NCBI GenBank assembly: GCA_963969395.1
Contig: OZ017804.1
Location: 1,178,001-1,242,000, forward strand
Direction: 5' to 3'
Length of the DNA stretch: 64,000 nt
Source: Pseudoscleropodium purum
Taxonomy: Eukaryota > Streptophyta > Bryopsida > Hypnales > Brachytheciaceae
This document shows, piece after piece, positions 1-11,862 of the stretch. The notes beneath the pieces were generated by a model, which had not been told where the DNA came from, did not search any database, and saw nothing but the letters and a program-made list of their open reading frames with translations. Position 1 is the stretch's first letter. Each line of letters opens with the position of its first letter. The position numbers were made by a program, and so were the translations under genes.

Positions 1-416
1 TCTTTTCGTTTATGAGAACGAGGTTCAGAAAAGAGTTTCCTACTATTCTTTCTCCCACGCGGCACGGCACCTCCTTCCGGACACACGGAGCCTCCAAATC
101 CACCGGAATGCATAGGCATGTAATTTGACAGGGTGCCTTTGGTACGCCACCTGGAACCACAAGCGTTGCAGAGGACGGGCTTTTCTGGAGGTCCATTTCT
201 CCAAAGAGGAGTTGCTGCAGAGAGAGGCATTTCAGTCAAAAAAGTAAGCAGTAGCCGAGGTACTTCAAAGAGTTGAATGTAAGCACGACCACATGATGAG
301 AAACCGTTCTCCACGTCGGCGCCACATATCATAATACAACGAAAGTCAGCAGATGGAGACGGAACATAGTACGTACTGGCAATGCCACAATGGCCACAAG
401 GTCCTTGCTTCCCCAT
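1..416 (-). CDS. GATA-type zinc-finger transcription factor, 5' part (two exons, runs off the left edge)
   Basis: Sequence-specific nuclear transcription factor of the plant GATA family. The ATG is the complement of 414-416. Exon 1 (416-377) encodes [13 protein letters not shown] and is followed by a GTACGT donor. Exon 2 (214-1) begins after a pyrimidine-rich tract ending CTGCAG and continues with [20 protein letters not shown], then [12 protein letters not shown] and a basic, Gly/Ser-rich stretch running out of the window. The four zinc ligands are C7, C10, C29 and C32 (C-X2-C-X18-C-X2-C), the spacing usual for plant GATA factors. The start at residue 7 before the first Cys, the WRNGPPEKP loop and the RWRTKGTL block point to the GATA26/27-like subgroup (established family knowledge). 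The C-terminal half, expected to be long in that subgroup, is outside the window. There is no frame break. The subgroup is less certain than the family. Confidence 0.93.
   Translation of the reverse strand, partial: MGKQGPCGHCGIASTYYVPSPSADFRCIMICGADVENGFSSCGRAYIQLFEVPRLLLTFLTEMPLSAATPLWRNGPPEKPVLCNACGSRWRTKGTLSNYMPMHSGGFGGSVCPEGGAVPRGRKNSRKLFSEPRSHKRK
215..376 (-). other. Intron 1 of the GATA gene
   Basis: 162 nt intron on the minus strand with donor GTACGT (complement of 371-376) and acceptor CTCTCTCTGCAG (complement of 215-226). It splits a codon after its first base (A|CA), so splicing joins GIA to TTPLW in frame inside the zinc finger, between the first and second Cys pairs. Confidence 0.88.
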
Positions 417-3178
417 CCGCCTTTAGAGGCTTCGTTGAAACAACAGCCTATCTGCAGAAGTAGTCTTGGGCAACCCCTGTGTTTTCAAGCACCATGCAGT
501 CTCTCGTCATTCGCTGCTGTCAGGGTCAGGTTCCAATGTTGTGCCCAAACTGAAAATAATGGCACCAAGAGAGGCAGGGATGAGAAAAATCAATTCTCGA
601 ATCCTCACGTTTTGATACACTACTAATTACCGTTCACACGAGAAGTAGTTACAAGGCGATATAATAAGGGAATGAAAGTGTCTTACTTCTTTCAAAGAGC
701 ACGCTGTCTGGACCAAGTTTACCAATCCACTACCACCTCGGCTGTGCCTAAACTACGACAGACCCTGAACACCCATTCCATTCAATCATACGTTACTTCT
801 GAGGAGGACGAGGATACATAATAATCGGTTCTCCACAATTAACGACTCAAAAGTTTTCACCCAACTGGTCACGTCGGCAATTGGACAGGTAGAGCGTGCA
901 TAGGAGCACACTCACTAAGAATCCCAAATTTTCCCAATACGAAACTAGATGTATAGAGCGAAATGTTATAAAAATTGTCTTGTCACGAATTTCCTTTTAC
1001 CGAAGTTTATGCCTTAAATTGGTTTGACAGCCTTCGGGCCGAAATCATTTGGTAGCGAACTTAAAAACCTAACTAAAACCCTAACCCCGCTAACCTCCCA
1101 AGATGGTGCCAGAAATTACCGAAACAGTAACACCAAAAAACCACATATACTGAACGTTGAAACCCAATGCATTCAATGCGGGCCTTTTACGAGTCCGTCC
1201 ACGTGAGCTCCAGCTAGGAGTTAAATTTTTCGTAAGCCGACACCTCCTCAAGCGACATCTCTAGGCAATACCGTCTCGCTTCCTACCACAAAGTAAGTCC
1301 ATTCCTCGTGAAGTTAGCCAAGTGTAACGACCCCAACTGCCTAGCAAGAATGCCACTGAATTAATAGAGAACCAGGTGGCGCCTGAGGGGAAAAAAAGAT
1401 ACAGGTCAATAGTCCATCGATGCTATTAATTGTGGGAGCTGGAGGAAAGAGTGGACATCACAGAACAGTCAAAATTTGCATCAAAAACAGTTAAATAGCC
1501 AACATATTAAGCAGCTAGCTCAACCTAGGACTCCTGGTGTATGCAAGCGCATATGTTCCAGAAGAGCTATCAAACTGGAATGCATGATTTTAGCTCCAAC
1601 CTAGAATTGAAGTTCAAAAAAGACAGTTAATGCGCCAACTCAGACGCTGATAAGACAAAGACCTAGCTTTTCAAGACTCAAACCATTGACATCGGGGAAC
1701 TGACGAAAATATTACCTTCAGTATTAATATTTATGTGATTTGCAGATTGATTACAAAGGCATTTCATGAGCATTGAGAGAACGTCCTTACAATAAGTAGG
1801 CCGAAAGGTTAAAGAAAACACGAACCCGAAATGCAACTGCCTTCAAAAATCTCGGTGTTTGCTATAATTAAGATACATTCATCAATTACTCGCAATCAAT
1901 CAGAGAATATCACCCACTAGTTGTTCGTTTAGTAGTTGCGCAACATGTTCTTGCTCGTTCACGCAAGTCCTTGCTTGATAGACTGTTGAACGACACGTAG
2001 CATAAACACATACTGAAACATAGCCTAAATCACTATTGCATTGAACAATTTCCTTTTCAGCGCTTGCACAGAAAGGGAAAAATCCAAATTCCACTTTAAT
2101 AAAGCAAAAAGCAAAAAGTCGAAGCTCAGTGGTGGAAAATGCCGACATTCAAACGAACCAGATACACATGGAACAACAAACCCCCTCGTGTCACCAATTC
2201 CACTAAGCCAACTCACCTAAGTGACTCATCACCTAAGAAGGGAGACGCAAATTTAAATATATAAGTATATGTATATTTAACTTCCACAAGGACAGAAATG
2301 TAATGAAGACGAAATCATGTCCTAGGACATGTCACATTCCACATGCAGCATGCCATCTGGGCCCAAGAGGGTAAAGAAACCCCTACCGACCTACTACATT
2401 GCACGGACAAGCCCCAGGACACCATGGCACTCGTGACAAGACTCGACGTTCTTGCTGCAGAGGACTCGGTCAAGCCCGTCGCAACATTTGAACATCACGA
2501 CAAGAACGACGAGGAAACAAGCCACAAACGGGACAATTCGATGGCCATGGAGGAGGATGACTTAAGCAACCCACTTAAAGACTCACACATCAAATAAGCC
2601 GGTGGAAGGTTCGACTTACAAGAACATTTATTATGGTTCGCAGTGGGAAGCCTAATTCCGCCAGTGCTGTCGCTGCGGGCCCTTGCCCTTGCCGCTTCGT
2701 CAATTGGCAGGCTACACGAGCAACGGAAACCCTCGCGCTACATGACCACGGCCCGAGCGGACTAGTAGAGCTTTTCCTGAGCTCGTCGCCGCAACGTCGA
2801 GGAGAAGCACTACCGTGAAACCACCCAAATCGGGTCCAATTCCTCGTGAGCGGCCTCTTCCGAAAGCCGCAGCAGCACCACAAGAATTGTCGCAAGGGTT
2901 GCGGCAGGCAGGTGTCAGGCAGGGCAAGGGGGACCGCTGCAGTCCGTGTGTATGAAAGGGAAGGCCGGGCGGGGTGAAAAACTACGCTTCAGTGATAATT
3001 CCAGAACCCGAGAAAGGGACAGAAGGCGCCCCAATTGAGAACAAGGGTGGTAAGCTCGCGAGCAAGGGAAAGGAAGGGAAGGGAAGGGAAAGCAAAAGCC
3101 GGCTGGCTGGCAAGCTGGCGACGCCGTGGTGCGAACGGACAACAGCAGAAGCCCCAATGAAGGTCACGGCTATGGCGA

Positions 3179-3200
3179 CACTACTACTACTACTACTACT
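3179..3200. repeat. (ACT)n microsatellite
   Basis: Seven uninterrupted ACT units within the GC-rich leader island. Confidence 0.9.
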
Positions 3201-3778
3201 TCTTCAGAAGGCCTCCCAACCCCACCCACCCACCCCCACTCAGCTTCTTACCTGGTCTTGCTTCGTTTCCGGGCTTCTCCCTCTCCTCCCAGACAGTGAC
3301 AGTGAGACTTCTTTCTCGCTCCCCATCAAAACTTCCCTGTTCCTCGGCTCGTAACTTATTCCAGCAGCTCAATTCAGCCTCCTCAGCTTTTCCCCATTTC
3401 CCTGCAACGCCCCCCCAAATAAAACATAAACTGGAATGAAAGCATTGCCCACTCCACCGATTGCTCCGCAGGAAAAAGAATTAAAAACGAAAAAACGGGC
3501 ACTGACCCGAGTAGGACCTCCATCCACGACTCCCCAACCAACACCCACCGTCCTTCGCATCCATTCTGTTGTACCTTCCCTTGCCCCAGTTCCATGTTCA
3601 ACTAAAAGTTACTCGCTGCCTGTGACTGACTTCAGTTGGATGAGTCCCTTCCATTCCACTCTTCCACGTCCTGACTGCCCTCTGGCTCTTCCAGGGCTCC
3701 TGGAGCGGTCTAGATTCTGGGCTCTGCAATCTACGAGTCCGTCACAATCTCTGAGGGGACTGATGACTGTAAGTAAGT

Positions 3779-3779
<1 letters not shown>

Positions 3780-3813
<34 letters not shown>
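3780..3813. repeat. (GGCA)n microsatellite
   Basis: About eight GGCA units directly after a GTAAGTAAGTAG run. Probably length-polymorphic. Confidence 0.92.
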
Positions 3814-3814
<1 letters not shown>

Positions 3815-4230
3815 GCAGGCCCCTGTTTCTCATGAAATTCAAACCAGGAGGGTGATATTTTGATTCTCCGCTAGACTCCGGTGAAAAAGGTTGACCCCAT
3901 CTTGGGACAGACGGAAGGGATGGAACATGGGCCATCACCAAATGATGCTTGTTTCTTTTATCTCATACTTTCTATCCACCACTTCCAGCCATGGGGAAAC
4001 TGGGACCCTAAGAGAACTTAACTCGTGGCAAGTCCATCTCATTTGAGTGCGTTGGGGCAGGTTGGCATTTCCCTGACTTTGTAGTAATCTCCTGACAAAT
4101 GGGAAGGTACATTTTAGCATTACTTGGACTACCATAGAAAGAGGGGAAAAAATGCAAAGTGTAGCGGCACACGAAAAGTGATCGAGCTTCCACTTGAAAT
4201 TGTTGCTTCATTTCACAGATGTAAATTCTT

Positions 4231-6458
4231 TTAACCCTGAAAGGAAGGAACCCCTAGGATCAAGACAGTCACCCAAATGCTCTTGATTATTGGTCCAATC
4301 AATGCATTCTTTATTAGCCCAAGAGATGCATTCTTTGTTTTTATAGTGAACACTCAAGTCTTGCAGCTAACATTTTTGGCCTCAACATCATTTAACCCTT
4401 AGAGGACGTTTTTTAGGGCCACATAATGATTGGGGCAACTCACTATAAACGGGATTTTTAGTTTTTTTCACTAAAATTTTTATACAACATGGGCCCAAGG
4501 AGTAGCTTCAAAGCTCAAAAATTTCCATAATTTTTGACTATATGGTCCAAAAGTTCTGTATGATATGTGATTTTCATTGCTCAACAAGCAAGTTGGTCAG
4601 TTCAAAGAAATTTCTTTAAAATCACTTTATTCATGAATAAAAATTTACAATTGGTTTCTAGATTTATATGTATGTGGAAAGTTTTGAATCATTCAATTTT
4701 AATTAATGAAATGAAGTTATGAAGAGTATTAGTTTGAAGGTAATTATAGAATTTCTACTCTAAAATAAACTTTGAAGTCCTTTATTTAACTCAATTTTAA
4801 AAAAAAATTAAAAATAATAAAATCATAGGATGTAGATTGTTTTTTACAACATTATAACCATTGGAATTGGCATTTTTCAATTCCATAACTGAATTCTTAA
4901 CAATTTTGTATTTTGAAAAATTCCCTATTTTTTTCTACTCACTATTTTTTCCTATATATTGTACAATTTGAAATGATCTCAATTTTTTTATGTACTTAAC
5001 TTGCCTTGAAAAATGAATCCAGATAATTACTACTATTTCAGAGATTTTTTCATACAAATGTGACCTTGTGAAGTGCAATTGCAAGTTATTCATAGGGCTC
5101 TCACAAAAAATTTAGTCAATTCAAATGCTAATACTTTGCAATCTACATGGTGGAAATTTTTGGAATTTTTTCCATGTCTTTTCAAACCAATGTACTACAA
5201 GATCCTATGATTATATAAGTTTATAAATGAGTTTTTTCCTAAAATTTGATGGTTGTATTAGAAATGGCAATTTTGGAACATTATTGATGAAAAATAGTCT
5301 AAGGGCTTAGGGATTAACCTTTAAGACTTTCAGTATTTTTTTAGTGGTACAATTCCTAAAGGACTAGGAATGTTTTCTAAGAAAAATTGTCAAAACTTCC
5401 CATTTTGAGTGCATTGACTAAAATTTCATATTTAAAAAGAAATTAAACTTCAACTGTACAAAAGTATAGTAGAATTTTATAAAAATGTTCAAAAAATATT
5501 TCACACAATTTGACCATGTGGATTGAAAGATTATAAACATTTGAAATGAGAAGAAAAAAAATCTCATTTTCATTCATTTGTGACACAAGCAATAGATTGT
5601 CACCATATTAGAGTAAAAATTTTGTTTTGCACAAAATTGAGCCTCCATACCATTGAGTATTGCATTTTTTTACGTCTTATTATACTAAAATTTAAAAACA
5701 AATTAGAAACTACCTTACTCAAAATGATGGCTTTAGATAAATAGATAGATAGATAAAAACTCTAGTCCCCAAAAGAGTCCGACATGAATAAAGTGTCTAT
5801 TTATCTAGACAATGAATCAATGCCCATAGGATAAAGGGCCATTGAAGAGGCTTATAATACAAAGAAGTCAAGTACAATGGCAATATGCTAGTAGTTTTTT
5901 TTGATGATTTCTTATGTAGCAAAGAAATACTTTATTTGAAATCCAAAAAGTAGAAACTTAAAAACAAACACTTGCAATTTGTAGAAAAAATTTCAAACTT
6001 TGAAAGCCCAAATTTAAAGATATCGTAGTAGCATTTGTAAATAGAAGAAAATGTATTTCTCAAACTTGGGTAACAAGGTTAATAAAGTTTTTTAAGTTTT
6101 TTTTAAACACACTTGTTAGTAACGTTTTAACTCTTCTTGGAATGAGATTTTTCATTAAAATTGATTCAAAAATATTTTTTTTTCTAATTGCTAATTACAT
6201 TGTATTTATTCTATACATGTCAAATTTAAAAAATAGATGAGGAATTTAGCAAAAATTGACAAAATTGTCCAAACTTTCCAAATTTCTTAGGACAACATGA
6301 ATTTTGATCCAAGCATCCAATCCAAAAAAAATTTAAATTTCCACAAACGAGGTGAATGTTCCCAGATTTTTATAAACACCCAATCATTTCTTACTTCATC
6401 ATCACCCACCCAGATTCCAATTGTCACTCAAACAAACCCTTGGTCCTTCAAGGGTTAA
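4231..6458 (+). mobile_element. TTAA-bounded outer element (family L) carrying a nested family A copy
   Basis: The left end reads TTAACCCTGAAAGGAAGGAA. The right end, reverse-complemented, reads TTAACCCTTGAAGGACCAAG, so the two ends form an imperfect inverted repeat starting TTAACCCT. The left boundary coincides with the change from balanced-GC leader DNA to AT-rich DNA. Family A copy 1 lies inside (4392-5317). A duplicated phrase about ATGCATTCTTT sits at 4303-4345 and a (GATA)n run near 5740. No coding potential is visible. An alternative is two side-by-side elements sharing the TTAA at 5314-5317, since a second CCTTTAAG-type terminus follows it directly. Confidence 0.5.
4392..5317 (+). mobile_element. 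Family A TTAA element, copy 1
   Basis: 926 bp, divergent. Ends are TTAACCCTTAGAGGAC and, reverse-complemented, TTAATCCCTAAGCCCTT. The interior matches the family in order: a GCAACTCACTATAAACGGGA block, an AGGAGTAGCTTCAAAGC block, an ATTGGCATTTTTCAATTCCAT block, a CTTTGCAATCTACATGGTGG block and a subterminal AGAAATGGCAATTTTGGA block. Orientation is the same as the well-preserved copy at 23692-24639. Confidence 0.85.
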
Positions 6459-7464
6459 GAATGTCTTGAAGAGCTATAGTAGTTTCCTGTAGGAACTATA
6501 AGGAATACAGTAGATGAAGTAGTACACCCAATAATGTTTCAAAAAACAATCTTGGCCCAACGTGACTATTCAAGTGTTGATTCAGTTGGAGGAGGGGGCT
6601 CTTAATTACACAATGATTGCATGTTCTTTGAGTCGACCATCACTGTGGCATCATTGAATTCATTTGCAACTAGTCATCAAGAGTTTCAAACTTGCACATG
6701 TCTTCCCCGCATAAATTCCTTGCACAGTAGTATGTTACATTATCAGATTAACATGTGTTGTCTATTTGTCATGAATTGCAAAGTCATACGTTACATTTTC
6801 CACGTCAACACGTATTGTCAATTTGTCATGGAGATTATTCTCATTCAATTTTCTGAACAAACAATACTGTTAAGTAATCCTTGACATCGGACTCCAGACC
6901 TGTTTAGATGAAGAGATGGGAAAGAAGTACTCCGTATAACTTAGGTTCTAACCTAAACTTCTGTTTGAAATCTTCTTCCTGAAATGCAAGGTTTGAGGGT
7001 TAGCAGTAAGTTACGATAATTAACTTAGAGCTCAAGTTCAGCACATTTTTTTCTAAACAAATGAAACAGAATTTCATTGCAGTTCAGCACATTGTTCACA
7101 ACAAGTTCATCAGCAATTCAGCATAACTTAGTCAAGTGTGTCCTTTCCACCGTAAGTTAACTTAGTACTGTCTTACAGTAGAGATTCTTGAATGTTCTGA
7201 AGTTGGAACTTGACATATTCTGTGGATGAGGATGAGAAGCTCATTCAATGAGTTGTATGTTAATAATAAGTTATGCCCTACTTAACTTGCTTATGCTGCA
7301 GTACAACTAAGTTGTGTTAGTACCATTGTCCACTTTGAATGACAGATGAAGTACCCAATTTATGCAAGCAAGCAATTGCTGCAGTCCCTTTTGTAAAATG
7401 ACAATTTGGCTGCAGTCCCTGTGGATAATGACCCCTGTGGAAACGGGTTCATGGGAAGCAGTAC
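6459..7464. other. AT-rich stretch, no gene seen
   Basis: No coding, RNA or terminal-repeat signal apart from the hairpin tail at 7055-7080. Several GTAAGTTA/TTAACTTA words recur between 6940 and 7320. Confidence 0.5.
7055..7080 (-). repeat. Retroposon-like 3' hairpin tail, copy 1
   Basis: On the minus strand: GCAATGAAAT, TCT, GTTTCATTTGTTT. An 8-9 bp stem with a 3-nt loop, followed by a T/A-rich run. The same word recurs at least six more times in the window. One copy lies at the end of a LINE-like fragment just before an A-rich tail, so I read it as a retroposon 3' end. Confidence 0.6.
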
Positions 7465-7467
7465 TGA

Positions 7468-7916
7468 GAGCATCTCCAGCACTGAACGTTAAAAGCAGCA
7501 CGCTAAAATAATTTTGGAGTATGAAATATGTCAGACAGGGTGCACTTGTTTGCCGGCCCCCCATCAGAAATGGGTTGGAGACACAGCAACCCATGGTCCC
7601 TGAGGCATGCTTATTAATGAGATATATTAGAAAAGCAACATGGCCTGTAACTGGAGGCCAGACAGCCAATTGTATGGCTTGCTCTGTAGACCATAAATAC
7701 TTTGCTCTAGAAATGAGGACTTGACAATTATAGTTCTATGCATATCGGGGCCACAGTCAAATGCACCCTACACGGCAACTTGAAGTGTGGCCATTGATAT
7801 TTGTTGAGGCCTGCATTGACATTATCTGAAATCTCCAACTGGTGGGACATTAAAAAGCAACCAGGCACACCAAACCATTTGCCGGGGCAGTATGATGTGC
7901 CCCAGTGGAGATGCTC
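7468..7916. mobile_element. TIR element with GAGCATCTCCA ends and TGA duplication (family H)
   Basis: 449 bp. The left end is GAGCATCTCCAGCACTG. The right end reverse-complemented is GAGCATCTCCACTGGGG. Both are flanked by the 3-bp direct repeat TGA (7465-7467 and 7917-7919). The 11-bp terminal match plus a 3-bp duplication suits a PIF/Harbinger-type MITE (inference). The interior has balanced GC, with open frames on both strands that match nothing I know. Confidence 0.7.
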
Positions 7917-8183
7917 TGAGCACATGAATATTCCACCAATCCACAAGGCAAGCCTGGACAGGTATAAACTTAATTTCAAAGGGCTACACAGGTTTACAAA
8001 CCAGGCAGGGTATAGTATTCAGTCCCCAACTAAAACACCTTCACTGCTCCATCAGGATGGAACTTAACTTTAACTTAAATCCATCCATGATTAACATCCA
8101 CCCAAATCTGCACACATCAAAATTAAATTAAATTAAATTAAAATTTGCACATATATGCATACTGTATGTGTTTCTTCATTTTT

Positions 8184-8208
8184 GAAACAAATGGAACATA
8201 TTATTCCA
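8184..8208 (-). repeat. Retroposon-like 3' hairpin tail, copy 2 (divergent)
   Basis: The minus strand reads GGAATAATATGTTCCATTTGTTTC, a decayed version of the tail at 7055-7080, followed by A-rich sequence on that strand. Confidence 0.4.
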
Positions 8209-8209
8209 A

Positions 8210-9028
8210 GGCAAAGAACAAACAGCACTGCAGCCAAGCAACCACCCTGACCAGCAGGCCTTAAAATTGACACACATTTGGCCCTCCATAGGCACTTTGC
8301 ACATCATTCCTCAGATGTTTTTTTAAAAAATTCAAAAACATCCACGAGGAAGTGTGGGAAAAAAATTCAAAGCATTTCTAAGAAGGTAGAAACCACACAT
8401 CCCAGATAGTCGCCATACTTTCAATTCTCAAATCCCGCATGCTTTTGACTTCCTTCAGACAGCAATCTAGCATTATCTTTGAAGGGTTAAATGTAGGGAC
8501 TCATCACCTATGCTTGTCATGCCTCATGTCTTACCACCCATCCATCCAACATTGAAAGAGAAAACAAGAAATCAATAAATGAGTGCAAGCCATGTTAGCA
8601 TCTTTTGTAAATTGAGGGATTTTTATGGTATTTCATACATCCCTCATACCTTTAGCATACTTAAAAGAGAGACATCAATGTATTGGGAGGGAGGTGCACA
8701 CTTCAAAGACTCTAATTGCACAAATCAAAGTATTGGATTATATATTACTTTTTTTCAAGCTATAGTGCTATATATTATATATGTCAATTTTTTTATTTAT
8801 ATTTAATAAATTAAAAAAAATATTGATATCTTTCACCTGAAGAAGGCTAAATCTAGGCTAAAATGTCATTTTGAAGGGTAATTTTGCAAGGTTGTGACAT
8901 CAAGTGATTTAGGGGCACTAGACAAGACAAATGGGGGAACCAAACTAGATAGACAATCGAGATAGCTTTTAGGGTTTTAGGATTTAGAACTTCAAATTTG
9001 ATCATGATTTAAAGTAAGTCCACGTGAT
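8210..9028. other. AT-rich stretch, no gene seen
   Basis: No supported gene or terminal repeat. The last 30 bases contain the phrase ATCATGATTTAAAGTAAGTC, which recurs on the other side of the family A insertion at about 10025-10045. Confidence 0.5.
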
Positions 9029-9984
9029 TTAATCCCTAAAGGTCGGAGACTATATTTTCACCAAAATCACTCCAAAACTGCCATTTGTAGTATAAGTATT
9101 AAATTTTTTTTTTTAAAAACATTTTTTGGACACATGTAACCATAGGAACTTGTAGTAAGCTTGTTTGAGAACACGAGGAAAAAATTTCAGAAATTTTCAT
9201 TGTTTAGATTGCAAGATATTAGCATTTGAAGTGACTAGTTTCTTTTTTCTGTCCCTCCAAAAATCCAGGCAGCTGCACTTGACAAGGTCACATTTGTATG
9301 AAAGAATGTCCAAAATGGTAGTTACTCTTTGGATTCATTTTTCAAGTCAAGATGGCTACATACTCAAAAAATTTCAGATCATTTGGAATCATACAACAAA
9401 TAGGAAAAAAATAGTAAGTAGAAAGGAGCAGAGAATGATTCAAAATACTAAATTGTTAACAATTTATTTATGGAATTGAAAAATGCCAATTCCAATGATT
9501 TTAATGTTTTAATAAACAATATACACCAATTTTTTAATTTTTTTTCAGAAATATTAAAAATTGAGTTAAATAAAGGACTTCAAAGTTTATTCTAGAGTAG
9601 ATTTTCAATATGAACCCGCAAACTCCCACAAACTAAAATTCCTCGTAACTTTTGACTCATATATCAAAATGGAATGGTTCAAAGCTTTCTAAGTATGTAA
9701 AAGTCTAGAGAATCAATTTCAAATTTTAATTTCTTAAAAAAATGATTTTTAAAGAAGTTTTTTTGGTTGCCCATGTTGCCCATCAAGCATGGAAAAGTAC
9801 ATATCATACAATAACTTCTTAACAATGTAGTCAAAAGTTATGAGAATTGTTGGGCCTTAAAGCTACTCCTTGGGCACATGTTGTGTTGAAATTTCAGAAA
9901 AAAATAAATAAAAACTCCATTCATGGTGAGCTGTCCAAAATTTCTATGTTGCCAAAAAAAGTAGTTTGGGTGTTTAGGGGTTAA
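9029..9984 (-). mobile_element. Family A TTAA element, copy 2
   Basis: 956 bp. Left TTAATCCCTAAAGGTCGG, right (reverse complement) TTAACCCCTAAACACCCAAA. The internal blocks match family A in reverse order: the AAACTGCCATTTGTAGTA subterminal block comes first and the AGCTACTCCTTGGGCACATG block near the right end. It sits within short tandem words TTTAAGGTAAGTC on both flanks. Confidence 0.9.
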
Positions 9985-10087
9985 AGTAAGTTAAGGGAAG
10001 TTACCATGGTTTAGGGTAAATTATCATGATTTAAGGTAAGTCAAGTGTCATTAATACAAGTCCATGTTGGATTTTTTTTCCCTTCAC

Positions 10088-10200
10088 AAAAAGTCGATTG
10101 TGTGTTGACTACATTAGACAAATGGCACCTCTATTGGACATGCAAATCAGATGGACAAGTTGGTAGGTGGTTTGTCTAATGTGACAACTATCGATTTTTT
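10088..10200. repeat. Short foldback (inverted repeat)
   Basis: The left arm AAAAAGTCGATTGTGTGTTG, continuing ACTACATTAGACAAA, pairs with the right arm TTTGTCTAATGTGACAACTA, continuing TCGATTTTTT. About 35-nt arms with a few mismatches around a spacer of about 50 nt. Possibly a small MITE. No target duplication seen. Confidence 0.6.
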
Positions 10201-10457
10201 TGTAGATTTAATTTATTGTTGATTCATTTTTTTAAATGTTCAAACAATACACATTGCTGACATCCAACTAGCATACTATAGTATTGTTTACAAGTTCATT
10301 TCAAGAAAAATCCATTGCTTGTATTTGAGATGATATATATAATAGAAGGAACTCATTCTATTTTGAAAATTGTTTTTCTCCAAAATAATACACCTAAACA
10401 ATTTTTTTACATATTCTTTCACAAATTCAAATCTATATGCATTGACCAAATCGTAAT

Positions 10458-10475
10458 GGGGGGGGGGGGGGGGGG
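10458..10475. repeat. (G)18 homopolymer
   Basis: Uninterrupted run of 18 G in AT-rich DNA. Exact length may be a sequencing artefact. Confidence 0.85.
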
Positions 10476-11862
10476 AGGCATATTTAATAGCTTACAAGAT
10501 CAATTGAAAAAGATAATTAGATAACTTCACTAATGTGATCTTTTTCTAAACTGACCTTTACAAAATCTTGCCTTAAATATACTATGTCTATCCATAAATT
10601 AAAGCCAAGAGATGCTTTTGAATACAATTATTTTGAGTGCTTTGAAAATGAATGTTTTTTCATATAATGTCCCCACAAAATATAAGAAGATAATTCCAAA
10701 TAGTCATTTGCCTTCCAACTATTTCAAACAAAAATTTAAACAATTTGATAATATAAACCTTATTCAATTGCTTATTCAAGCACAATTAGATGTATTACCT
10801 TATAGATGACAATTTAAGCTTCATGTTTGTATATATAAGGTCTTTTTTTTCCTAATTATAAAAAATCAATTTTTCCTAATTTTCAAAACTATTAAAAAAA
10901 ATTTGAATATAAGGTAACTAACTTCATTTTGTCCACTCACCCAATTTTTTGTCAAGTAGGCTTTTGATGAAGTGTTATCAATATGTCCTCAATCCCATGC
11001 TTGTGAAATTTCTACAACTTCAGCAAGTAGGTTATCAGATGTAACCAATTGTTCACTTTTCAATCACAACCTTTGATCTTCATGATCCAAAGGTGTAGGA
11101 AGCAAGTCGAAAGGAAAGAAGGTTATGAGTTGCAACTTGTGATGGTGATGGTAATGACTTGCTAATGGAACGGTGCCACGTTAGCATTTAAAAAACAACA
11201 ACCGATTATGGTTTTTTTTAAGACCCTTAAAACATACCCCTATCAAATACTTTAAGGTTCCTTTAAGTCTTGACTTTGGAAATTCTCAAAAATTCTAAAA
11301 TTCTCTCCAATAATTTTTGAAGATTAAAAATTCCTATTTGCCTTCAAGTGAAAATAACCCCTTATTTTATTTTTGACTCTATCAATGCACATGAACTCTA
11401 GTGAGCAATTTTTGATCTCCCTAGTAGAAACATGGTTTGCATATTTAAGTAAAATGACTCCCAAGAAGTCCCCTATGAAAAATTTGACTAGTAGTAGGTC
11501 TTCTTGGAATCATTTCCCTAGGCTACGCAAACCATGTTACTTTTCTACTTCCACAGTGTCTTTCTCCCTTCTCCCTTCTCCCTTCTCCCTTGTTTTCTGA
11601 CTCCCTCGAGACTTGGACTAAGTTAGGGTTTTCAACTCCATCAGTTAGAAGGATGTGTGTCTCCTTGCCGGTGCTTGAAAAGATAGGTGAGCAGAGCCCC
11701 ACGGAATGTCTGGTGGGAGCTAGGTGGGGTGCAGACATGAGCTGGCAGGAAGTAAGTAAGTGAAGTTAAGTGCGCAATCTCCGCTCAGATTCAGCAAAGG
11801 AAGTTAACATGAGACTCAAGTTAATGACCAAGGCTTCCACAAGCCGAAATGGCACCCCTCTC

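Larger units (their letters stand above)
417..4230 (-). promoter_or_regulatory. Leader and promoter island of the GATA gene
   Basis: Balanced-GC DNA upstream of the ATG with no recognisable protein-coding exon on either strand. A strong minus-strand donor (CAG|GTAAGA, junction 3252/3251) and a possible acceptor (CTTCTGCAG|ATAGG, junction 452/451) would define a 5'-UTR intron of about 2.8 kb ending 35 nt before the ATG. This is inference. The part from about 2590 to 3800 is the most GC-rich and contains an (ACT)n and a (GGCA)n run. The island ends abruptly at 4231, where a TTAA-bounded transposable element begins. Several open frames of 60-126 codons here overlap on both strands and match no family I know. 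Confidence 0.4.
9985..11862. other. AT-rich stretch with a foldback and poly-G, no gene seen
   Basis: Apart from the hairpin at 10088-10200 and the poly-G at 10458-10475 I see no feature up to about 11400. From 11540 to 11860 GC rises, with a repeated CTCCCTT run (11566-11592), GTAAGTAAGTGAAG and an AGTTAATGACCAAGGC phrase that recurs at 12665. Confidence 0.45.

Noticed and set aside
1065..1095. Telomere-like words (ACCTAACTAAAACCCTAACCCC).
   Set aside because: Only one intact CCCTAA unit, with no tandem run.
2974..3780. Open frames of 114-126 codons on the plus strand in the GC-rich leader island.
   Set aside because: Proline/serine-rich composition explained by C-rich DNA and microsatellites, overlapping frames on the other strand, and no recognisable family.
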